Origin: Bigelowiella natans CCMP2755 | Taxonomy: Eukaryota; Cercozoa; Chlorarachniophyceae | Direction: 5' to 3' | Assembly (NCBI GenBank): GCA_000320545.1 | Contig: ADNK01000693.1 | Span: 1-64,000, forward strand | Length of the DNA: 64,000 bases | Shown here: positions 1 to 7,793 of the stretch, in pieces | Layout: the number at the start of each line of letters is the position of its first letter | How positions within the stretch are numbered: position 1 is the stretch's first letter | Position numbers and translations under genes: made by a program | The notes under the pieces: model-generated | Databases searched by the model: none | The model's input: the letters and a program-made list of their open reading frames with translations, nothing else | What the model was told of the DNA's origin: nothing

Positions 1-1056
1 GACTATTTATTGTGGTATTGAATACTACATCATATCTCCTCTCCTTGCGCTAGCTCCCCCCCCTTCCCCCGCCTCCCATCATCGCTTGAATCATCGTCTT
101 GCTATACTATGCATGTATTTATTCCTTCTGCTGCATCCCTTCATCAATTCGCTTTTCTTAGTGCTGCTGCTCCTCATCCTCCTCCCTCCCTCCCTACCCC
201 ACCCCCCCCCCCCCCCTTTACCCCTCTTTCGCCCTTTCTTCCCAGACACAGACTGTGGGAGGGTTGTCTCCTATAATGTTCGTCATGACCACATTAGGTA
301 TGGGTGATGATGACGATGATAACGATGATGATAGTCGTACTAAAACAATAATAAAACACCATCGGTGGTGGTTTGGGGGTGGGTGTGGGAAGGGCCTAAA
401 TCGGCGTCACTTGGCGTTTTGCGAGGGCCTTATCGATCGATGCGTGGGCATGAAATCACCAGACTGAGAAGCTCATCATCCACTACTTACCATCCGTTCA
501 TATCCATAATCAGGAAACTTGACGTACATCGCCCAGATATTATTCGTGTCGTTAGATCCAGAGTTCCTGCTCGATAAGATACCGGTTGGTAGTGATGAAA
601 ATCGGCATTGCGTCCGTCGTAGGAGGCGCAGCAGCGGCAATATCGAGGCGTGAAGCATGCACGTCTTAGCCATCGTTGTCATGATCATCATCATCATCAT
701 CATTATCACACCTTCATGGTTATCATCGTCGTATCATCATCGTAATCATATTCATCATCATCATCAATTGGCGTCATCATTCTTGCATACTGAGTCTCCT
801 CCTCCTCCTCCTCCTCTCCCCCATTGATATGATCATCATTATCATCATCACCATCACCATCTTCAGTGGATTGCCCAAGCACTACTATGCATTTTCCAGG
901 TAAAGTAGCAGTGGAAGTGTGTGTAGAGAGGAGGGGAGAAGGGGAAACGGGGGGAGGGGGGGGGGGTGGGGGGCAATGAGAGAAAACGACAGTCAACCCC
1001 CCAAGCAAGCCGACAATAGTACAAACATAACGCACACTCCCTAATGATGATAGCAT

Positions 1057-1091
<35 letters not shown>

Positions 1092-1100
1092 CTCTGCTGG
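1..1100. repeat. microsatellite-rich left end
   Basis: The first 1.1 kb is dominated by simple repeats: C-rich runs near 55-70 and 200-220, (GAT)n near 305-335, (CAT)n at about 685-710, 735-775 and 1055-1090, (CTC)n near 795-825 and a G-run near 945-970. Short open frames here encode poly-Asp, poly-Met or poly-Pro and are repeat translations. Apart from the possible minus-strand exons listed separately, nothing gene-like was seen. Confidence 0.7.
407..640 (-). CDS. possible 3' end of an unidentified gene
   Basis: A minus-strand open stretch down to 491 ends at a good donor (ATG followed by GTAAGT, GT at 489-490). A CAG acceptor at 464-466 then opens an in-phase 19-codon exon (407-463) ending in TGA. 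The last residues would read as a polar tail finishing RPSQNAK. An acidic open frame at 714-900 could be an earlier exon. I do not recognise the protein, and the upstream edge is not fixed. The only support is the matched donor, acceptor and reading frame, so this may be chance. Confidence 0.25.
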
Positions 1101-1828
1101 CTATACTGCTATGAAGGCCACATTAATGAGGACTACTCTTTCAACTACTCTCAGGACATGCTCGTTCTGATTTTTTATCCCGTTTTTAACTCCAGCGCAG
1201 CAAAGAAGAAGGTAGAATAAGTAAATAGTGGGAGGGGGGGGGGGAGATATAAGAATGAAGGCGATGGTGATGGTTTCTGGTGGGAAAGTGGTATTTTTCA
1301 TCTGGTTTGCTGAGAGGCAATCATATATGTGCATGTGCGTGCATGATCCCATCTAGCCATACACATCTGCTTCCAGCTAATTGCCGCGTTCTTTGTGATT
1401 GTGGTTGTGCTTCATTTCCGATGCTGCTGCTGTTATTGCAGAGGAGCAATTTATCAAAAGCTGTCTCAAATATTTCCTTCGTCCAAGACGACTATACCTA
1501 ATGGCCCGCAAATATTAGTATAAGTAGTATAGTTGTTGTTGCTGTCACGGTTGGTTACATACGTGATGGCTTTGAAGTCCATCGTTCTCTCACCGACCCG
1601 CGAAGAGAGCAACGGGGGAGATTCACAACGGTAGTAAACAGGAGTTGTGTGCGAGTGTGTGTAGAGTGTAATCGCTGTAGGTTGATGATGCTGGCATGAG
1701 ACTATGCAACCAACATCTACACACTCCCACACAGATGTAGCTGCGTTCGTTGCTAGCAGAATCTGAGTTGGGGCTACAATTTAGACAATTATAATTATGC
1801 AATCTGCAACGCAATAAGGATGGCTTGC
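1101..1828. other. spacer left of the retrotransposon
   Basis: No convincing gene. Contains a G-run (about 1231-1244), a TG/CA-rich stretch and short chance frames. The last bases (1816-1833) end in a CAG that would be a usable plus-strand splice acceptor directly at the retrotransposon insertion site. Confidence 0.5.
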
Positions 1829-1833
1829 AGGAA
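1829..1833. repeat. target-site duplication, left copy
   Basis: AGGAA immediately left of the left LTR, matching the same five bases immediately right of the right LTR (6997-7001). Five base pairs is the usual copia duplication length. With these borders the LTR ends are TC at the inner 3' end (plus strand) and CA at the other; the usual TG...CA ends lie two bases inside on one side. Confidence 0.85.
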
Positions 1834-2110
1834 TCTGTTCCTGTCAAGACCCGACAGGTGCGCAGCAGCCTGCAGCAATGAGCCAGCAGCAAGCTTGTTT
1901 GTCCTGTTGAAAAGTGATGAGTGCCAACTTGGGTCGGAGCATTCTCAGAACGCTCCACAGAACATGCAATGAAAGTGCGCCGCGCAGTCCACAACTGCGC
2001 AATGGCCGAAATAGCGAAACCCTTTCCCGCGCAACCTTTGCGCCCTCTGCTAGTGCCAACCCAACGCACCCTCCACCGCGACTCAACTGGTCGCTGGGCA
2101 CAGTTTCACA
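1834..2110 (-). repeat. 3' LTR of the copia element
   Basis: A 277-bp terminal repeat, apparently identical to 6720-6996. On the minus strand it begins TGTGAAACTG and ends CAGGAACAGA. Open frames on both strands (for example minus 1844-2212) are present in both LTRs by duplication and are not separate genes. Confidence 0.93.
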
Positions 2111-2119
2111 CTCCCCCTC
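2111..2119 (-). other. polypurine tract
   Basis: On the minus strand GAGGGGGAG directly precedes the 3' LTR (TGTGAAAC...). This is the expected plus-strand primer site of an LTR retrotransposon, and it fixes the LTR edge at 2110/2111. Confidence 0.8.
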
Positions 2120-2217
2120 GACGTGCAAACCTTGACGTTGCAACGTCGCATGACTAGACAACTTGAATGTTGGAGGTTCCCCACCCCACGGCAGCCTGCA
2201 TCCTCCAGTCACTCAAT

Positions 2218-4503
2218 TCACGTTCCAAAACACCTCGCAATCACCAACCCGAGCTTGTCGGACCCAACAGACTTGGTCATCCCGTCTGCAACCTGATCAT
2301 CGGTCGAAACACGCTCCATTTTGAACTCGCCTGCCTTGACCAAGTGGCGAATGATGTGGAACTTGATGTCGATCGATTTGGAGCGTTGAGACACCACTGG
2401 ATTCTCAGCTATCTTGATGCATGCATTGTTGTCCTCCATGACGAAAATGGGACTAGAAATAGTTTCTCCAAGCTCACGAAGGAGTGTTAATAGCCATTTT
2501 GCGTCGGAAACAGATTCTGATGCTGCAATGTACTCCGCTTCAGCAGTGGATTTAACAGGAGCACCAGATTGCCTTTTAGATTTCCAAATGATAGCAGACT
2601 CATTGTATTCGACGATGTATCCCGATGTCGAACGTCGAGCATCCTTGCAACCAGCGTGATCAGCGTCTACGTACACGCGAAGCTCCGACGGACCAGAGTT
2701 AGACTTAAGACGCAGTTTGTGCCCCATGGTGCCAGCAAGATACTTGAACACACGATCTGCAGCTTGCATGTGGGACACCTTTGCAGAGTTAAGATATCTG
2801 GAGAGTTTGGAGAGAGCAAAGCTAATGTCAGGTCGAGTGCAAGTAGCTATCCAGGCCAGTGAACCAATCTTAGCACGATGGAGCTTCTCGTCGCAGAGTT
2901 CTCCATCAGGATCTAGGGTTATGTTCCTAGAGTCGAGCATTGGCACCTTACTTGTACGGCATTCGTGAAATCCAAACTCCCTCAGCTTCTTTTCGATGTA
3001 CGCTCGCTGATTCAAATGAACTCCCCCTGAGTCAGTAGTCACCTCGATTCCCAACACGTAATCAAGTCGTGACATGTCCTTGAGTCCATGGAGCTTACAT
3101 GTTGTCTCAAACAACTCATTCTTGAGATCTTCGGAGTCGGAAGCACAGATGAGGTCGTCAACATACAGACACGCGATGCAAATCTTACCATGTTCGCGTT
3201 TGATGTACACACAGGGATCGGATTCCAGTTGCTTGCATCCCAAATCCAACATGTGACGATTAAACTCCTCGTTCCATGCCTTAGCACTAACCTTGAGCCC
3301 ATAGATGCCCTTCTTGAGCTTAAGTGCATACTTGCGATGTGAGTACTTGTCTCTCATGTGCTTGGGTATCTCCATGTACACCGGTTCCTGGAGGACTCCA
3401 TGCAGGAAAGCGTCATTCACATCGGCCTGATAGATTTTGAGTCCATGCTTGACAGCATAGGCGATGACTGCACGTATAGTTTCCATTCGAACTGTAGGAG
3501 CAAACTTATCACTGAAGGTTACACCAGTCTGTGTGAATCCCCGAGCACAAAGCCTGCTCTTTAACCTGTTCACTTTACCAGTCTTGTCTGTCTTCTCCTT
3601 GTACACCCAGATGTGAGTGACGGGCTTATTGCGTCCTGCTTTCTCGATTCCAACTACTTCCCAAGTGCCATTACGTTCTAAAGCAGCTAGCTCCTCATCC
3701 ATACTCTTATTCCAACCCGGAGTCTGAATGGCTTCTTCGTAGGACTTGGGTTCACAGGGTTCCATGGATCCAAGAGCATGTAGAGTCGAGATTTTGCCAG
3801 AATGATCCTCTGAATCCGAGATCTTCTTGAGTGCAGACGAATAGATGTGCTGAAGTCTATCATACTCGCCTTTTCCGGTTCCAGGGACGAATTGGAAGCG
3901 TGCCTTCCGCTCACGTCGCGGCCTCTCCCCCTGCTTCGAGTCGTCGCTGGAAGTGGTCTGTGGATTAGTCGCCGAACCTGGGACGAAGCTATCCTCCCCA
4001 CACGCATCATGCTTGCGATGGTCCTGGATAGCATCGTCGTCGTTGTCGGCACCAGACACTGAATCCGAATCAGAATCTGAGTCCGGGAAGTCGGCGGCGA
4101 GGGGCTCGAGTGAAGGCATATCTGCATGCTCCTTAGCGCTGACAGAGCCCTCAGCATCGAAAACAAGATCTAGTAACTCAGCGCGAGTGAGCACACTAGG
4201 ATCCTTGTCAGGGAACTTGAACTTAGTATCCAATAGTCTGACATGCTTAGAACGCACAATCTTCCCTGCGTCTGTAAGCACCTTGTACACACCATGAGTA
4301 GTGTCACATCCAAGCACACGGCAACGTGCAGCCCGATCCATGAATGTTCCTTTTCTGAGCTTACTGTCTTTGATTCGTACCCATCCGATACAGCCAAAAG
4401 GTTTCAAATGAGATACATCAGGAGGATGTCCAGTGAGAGCTTCGATGGGAGTACGCCAGTTGTGGGAACTTGTGTGGCATGCGATTGTGAGTGTACAACA
4501 CAC
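2218..4503 (-). CDS. copia pol, downstream frame: integrase C-terminus, reverse transcriptase, RNase H
   Basis: A 761-codon frame. It opens with the C-terminal part of the integrase (the usual NR..P..TPIEALTG region, then a KPFGC core). An acidic linker follows, then reverse transcriptase with the FAPTVRMETIR and ADVNDAFLHG motifs and the catalytic box CLYVDD (plus-strand 3153-3175). The copia RNase H follows, with DADHAG, STSGYI and STAEAEYIA signatures. Uninterrupted over its whole length. It overlaps the upstream frame by 86 nt and lies in the +1 frame relative to it, so expression needs a frameshift near 4455-4475 or repair of a one-base change. The ATG at 4503 is not a plausible independent start, because it falls inside the integrase. 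Confidence 0.92.
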   Translation of the reverse strand: MCCTLTIACHTSSHNWRTPIEALTGHPPDVSHLKPFGCIGWVRIKDSKLRKGTFMDRAARCRVLGCDTTHGVYKVLTDAGKIVRSKHVRLLDTKFKFPDKDPSVLTRAELLDLVFDAEGSVSAKEHADMPSLEPLAADFPDSDSDSDSVSGADNDDDAIQDHRKHDACGEDSFVPGSATNPQTTSSDDSKQGERPRRERKARFQFVPGTGKGEYDRLQHIYSSALKKISDSEDHSGKISTLHALGSMEPCEPKSYEEAIQTPGWNKSMDEELAALERNGTWEVVGIEKAGRNKPVTHIWVYKEKTDKTGKVNRLKSRLCARGFTQTGVTFSDKFAPTVRMETIRAVIAYAVKHGLKIYQADVNDAFLHGVLQEPVYMEIPKHMRDKYSHRKYALKLKKGIYGLKVSAKAWNEEFNRHMLDLGCKQLESDPCVYIKREHGKICIACLYVDDLICASDSEDLKNELFETTCKLHGLKDMSRLDYVLGIEVTTDSGGVHLNQRAYIEKKLREFGFHECRTSKVPMLDSRNITLDPDGELCDEKLHRAKIGSLAWIATCTRPDISFALSKLSRYLNSAKVSHMQAADRVFKYLAGTMGHKLRLKSNSGPSELRVYVDADHAGCKDARRSTSGYIVEYNESAIIWKSKRQSGAPVKSTAEAEYIAASESVSDAKWLLTLLRELGETISSPIFVMEDNNACIKIAENPVVSQRSKSIDIKFHIIRHLVKAGEFKMERVSTDDQVADGMTKSVGSDKLGLVIARCFGT

Positions 4504-6715
4504 ATTCCAGAGCTTCCGGCCACCAGGTGTGAGGTAATTCCGCTGTATTCAAAACCTTGAGCATAGCCCTTGTAACCCAACCAACACGGTTTTCAGTCTG
4601 CCCATTAGTAGATTGCGACTCGGCAGCAGAGAACTTCTCTTCGATGCCCTTCTTCTTGTTCCACGAAGAAATTTTCGAATTAACAAATTCACCACCCCCA
4701 TCAGCGCAGAAGTACTTGAGTTGTCGCCCAGACATGCGCTCGATCCATCGAACATATTCCACATACTCACGAAAAACATTTTTAGTACGTAGAGGACGAC
4801 CGTGTAGAACTCTCGAACCCTCATCCACCAATAGAAGATAGTGAATGAATCCCTTGCGAGACCGTGATAGTTTTACTTTGAGGTCACCCCTGGCCACCTG
4901 ACCCGGTAGGAACTTCTTCGCTAAGTAGTCAGGTTTACGGTGAAATGTCTTCTTACGTTGAAAACTAGTCTCGCAGCGCTCGCACACTTCCTCAGTATCC
5001 ATGATGTCTGATTTGTTCGAATTAGTACCCAAACCCTGGTCGCCCGTACCCGAACCCTTGTCGCCCGTCTTCGAAGCAGTTGCCTTACCATTCACCTTAA
5101 GGCCCTTGGAACACTTTTGTAATCGACGAATAGTTTCAGCAGGCGCATGACATAAAGATAAATGCCATTTACGCATACTAGTGTCCCTAAACTTGTGTCC
5201 ATACAGCGCGTTTAGCGTAGTTCCCTTCCTGGCAGGAGTACCCTTGAAATAATACAAATCATATTCCTGACCAATCTCCGTCGATCCGACAATTTCGTTG
5301 TCGATGTAGAAGTCGATTGCCTCCCCCTTGTTCTCATACCTGATCTGACATTTTGCATTGTCTACGCGTAGACGTCGTTGAGCGATGTAACACCCTTTCA
5401 GCTCCGGAACATACGCCACGTTACTTAGACACATAATTTTTCCAGTCGATAATTGCACTGAAATAGTGCCAGATCCACGGGGTCGAAAAGAAGTCTTGTG
5501 ATCGGCCAAAACGATGCGAGGTTCGTTCGCACTAGGTGCACAAGACACGAACCAATCTAGGCTATTTACGATGTGCCTACCGCACCCCCCATCCAACATT
5601 GAGCACCCCTTCGGTAGAAAAATTGAGTTGCATATATTGAAGAATGGAGTGATCGAACCCAAGTCCAAACCCCTTCCTTCCTGCTTAATACTCCCCAATT
5701 TTTCCTCAGATTTTCGACCCCCAGTGTGCGTTTTAGGTTTTCCTGCGATACGAGATTTGCAGAACCGCTTAGAGTGGCCCTGTTTGCCACACCAGAAGCA
5801 AACTCCACGGAAGGCCGAGCGTCCCCCATTACTGTTGTTCCAACCAGTGGGCTGGTTACTCTTACTATTGTTCCCGATGTTCCCAAGCATGTTTCCCTCA
5901 TTACCTTGCTTCCTTCTCAAATAAGCTGATGTTCTTGTGACAACATCCTGAAACTTTGTTACACTGAGGTTTTCGATGACTGTAGTAACTGAGTCAAATT
6001 CCGCCTCAGGTAATCCAAGAAGTAAAAAGCCAACTCGCTCTTGATCCGAATACTTCGATCCCAAACTTTCCAATTTACCAAAATACTTCGTTGATGTCCC
6101 GACGCATTTAGTGAAATCCCCACCACAATTGTCTAAAGTAAGACTGACTGTGCTCTTTAGAACAGCGACATATCTCATAAAGCTCGGTCCCTCGAACTCC
6201 AGGAGTATGTTGCACCAAAGTTTAGCGGGATCTCCATCAGTGTTTTGTTTTAGGTGTTCATAGTCTTCCAGAGTGAGACTAAGTACAGCAAATCCTTTTC
6301 TCCTTTTCTTCCTAGAGTCCTTTGGAAGAGTCTTTACAAACTCCCGAAATAACCAGTCGGGCGTTTGCAAAGCCTGAGAAGGTGACATGCATTCCTCCTC
6401 TAAAGTGCCTCTAAAAACAGTAAAGACTTGGTATAGATAAACTTCATCATCGAACTTCGCCTCTTTAGCTGTTCCTACATCCACTTTAGCGTCCACCTTA
6501 ACAATTCCTTTTTCTTTTTTTACTTTGTCTTCCTCCTTCACGGTTACCAGAATTTTCTCTTTCTTCCCGATCAAACTAGGTAACGCAAATATGTCCATCA
6601 AGTCCATGATGGTAAAGTAGTCGTCGATCTCTTCAATGTAGCCTTCGAAGTCGTCCGCCCTCAACTTGAGGTTCTTGGCGACTGCGAACATCCCTTTTCC
6701 GCCAGTGAGGCTCAT
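4418..6715 (-). CDS. copia gag-protease-integrase frame
   Basis: 765 codons from the ATG at 6715, chosen because it lies five bases inside the 5' LTR. The frame also stays open back into the LTR, but that is probably fortuitous. Order: Gag; a CCHC zinc knuckle CFWCGKQGHSKRFC (plus 5757-5800); protease with active site MLDGGCGRHIV (plus 5568-5600); integrase zinc-binding HLSLCHAP...CERC; integrase core with VDEGS, CADGGGEF and the NGQTEN glutamate. The frame runs off into unrelated residues after the NRMPHK region, and the conserved integrase continues in the other frame. The protease has DGG where copia proteases usually have D-S/T-G. Confidence 0.92.
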   Translation of the reverse strand: MSLTGGKGMFAVAKNLKLRADDFEGYIEEIDDYFTIMDLMDIFALPSLIGKKEKILVTVKEEDKVKKEKGIVKVDAKVDVGTAKEAKFDDEVYLYQVFTVFRGTLEEECMSPSQALQTPDWLFREFVKTLPKDSRKKRRKGFAVLSLTLEDYEHLKQNTDGDPAKLWCNILLEFEGPSFMRYVAVLKSTVSLTLDNCGGDFTKCVGTSTKYFGKLESLGSKYSDQERVGFLLLGLPEAEFDSVTTVIENLSVTKFQDVVTRTSAYLRRKQGNEGNMLGNIGNNSKSNQPTGWNNSNGGRSAFRGVCFWCGKQGHSKRFCKSRIAGKPKTHTGGRKSEEKLGSIKQEGRGLDLGSITPFFNICNSIFLPKGCSMLDGGCGRHIVNSLDWFVSCAPSANEPRIVLADHKTSFRPRGSGTISVQLSTGKIMCLSNVAYVPELKGCYIAQRRLRVDNAKCQIRYENKGEAIDFYIDNEIVGSTEIGQEYDLYYFKGTPARKGTTLNALYGHKFRDTSMRKWHLSLCHAPAETIRRLQKCSKGLKVNGKATASKTGDKGSGTGDQGLGTNSNKSDIMDTEEVCERCETSFQRKKTFHRKPDYLAKKFLPGQVARGDLKVKLSRSRKGFIHYLLLVDEGSRVLHGRPLRTKNVFREYVEYVRWIERMSGRQLKYFCADGGGEFVNSKISSWNKKKGIEEKFSAAESQSTNGQTENRVGWVTRAMLKVLNTAELPHTWWPEALECVLYTHNRMPHKFPQLAYSHRSSHWTSS

Positions 6716-6719
6716 AACC
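6698..6719 (-). other. candidate primer-binding site next to the 5' LTR
   Basis: On the minus strand the bases after the 5' LTR read GGTTATGAGCCTCAC. Copia elements usually carry a sequence complementary to a tRNA-Met 3' end here. The match to TGGTATCAGAGCC is partial (GGTTATGAGCC). The site would overlap the first codons of gag, leaving almost no leader. Confidence 0.4.
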
Positions 6720-6996
6720 TCTGTTCCTGTCAAGACCCGACAGGTGCGCAGCAGCCTGCAGCAATGAGCCAGCAGCAAGCTTGTTTGTCCTGTTGAAAAG
6801 TGATGAGTGCCAACTTGGGTCGGAGCATTCTCAGAACGCTCCACAGAACATGCAATGAAAGTGCGCCGCGCAGTCCACAACTGCGCAATGGCCGAAATAG
6901 CGAAACCCTTTCCCGCGCAACCTTTGCGCCCTCTGCTAGTGCCAACCCAACGCACCCTCCACCGCGACTCAACTGGTCGCTGGGCACAGTTTCACA
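6720..6996 (-). repeat. 5' LTR of the copia element
   Basis: 277 bp, same sequence as 1834-2110. It would carry the promoter for the minus-strand transcript. The right border abuts the second AGGAA target-duplication copy (6997-7001). Confidence 0.93.
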
Positions 6997-7001
6997 AGGA
7001 A

Positions 7002-7793
7002 GACATTGACAAGATCGCAAGTTACGTTCACAGCCTCATGTAGCATGCATGTTGGCATGTCTAGATGGCGCGTCCTTGTTGCATGCATGTTTGAATTCAC
7101 ACACACTACAAGCATGTGGTGACAAACGCACCTGTGATGCTTGCTAGCTTGTGATGATCGATGACTAGCTAGCTAGTGGCATGCACACGTGCTGACGTGC
7201 TAGCAGCTAGCGTGTTTTGATGTGGCTGATGACTGCAAAGCTATATGGCATGCAGCATGTTAGCACACAGCATGGCAAGTGTGTTGTCTGTCTATACAGT
7301 ACATAGCAGACATGTACAGTGACCTATCAATGCGTGTGCTTGCATATTGCATGTCTATCATGATACATGTGCAGTGCCTGCTGCATGCATGAGACATACG
7401 CATGATTCACATTCATGTCTAGACACACAACTTCGTAATCGTATGAGGAGGCATCATTACTTTGCAGAAATGTGCCTCGCAGGCAGTAATACTAGATGAG
7501 AAATAATAGAAGCAGTGAGTAGTAATTACATGGCCCAGAGGATTCACGCTAGCTAGCTAGACATGGTACAATAGGACCATGAATGCATGCGATCATCACT
7601 TTTGCTCTCTTTTTTTAGGGGATTGTGCTCTAGATTTGCAGAATTTTGTTGTCGTCCGTCATCATCACTATCCGCAACGATCGAGTCTCTCTAGTACCCG
7701 ATGACTAGATAGCACCACACAGCGAGCATCTGCATTAAGTACAGATGATCAACAAACTTCGAGGTGCAAAACGCCAGATTAAGCCCCTCCTGT
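7002..7793. other. spacer rich in GCATGC and CTAGCTAG words
   Basis: No gene assigned. The stretch is unusually dense in short palindromes: GCATGC or CATGCATG (about 7043, 7081, 7240, 7384, 7583) and CTAGCTAG (about 7164 and 7550). It holds almost no simple repeats. Positions 7002-7043 read as 14 in-frame codons ending LM-stop that could be the last exon of a gene hit by the retrotransposon (see findings). Confidence 0.5.

Larger units (their letters stand above)
1834..6996 (-). mobile_element. Ty1/copia LTR retrotransposon
   Basis: A 5.16-kb element read on the minus strand. It has two 277-bp direct LTRs (1834-2110 and 6720-6996) that look identical by eye, a flanking 5-bp duplication AGGAA (1829-1833 and 6997-7001), a purine tract next to the 3' LTR, and two overlapping frames. 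Domain order is Gag zinc knuckle, protease, integrase, reverse transcriptase, RNase H. Integrase lying before reverse transcriptase defines the copia superfamily. Identical LTRs imply recent insertion. Two features argue that this copy may not be autonomous: the polyprotein is split by a +1 shift inside the integrase, and the protease active site reads DGG. Confidence 0.95.

Noticed and set aside
1623-2212. Open frames of 120-150 codons on the minus strand, and similar ones at 6730-7043
   Set aside because: They lie in or run through the LTRs and appear twice only because the LTR is duplicated.
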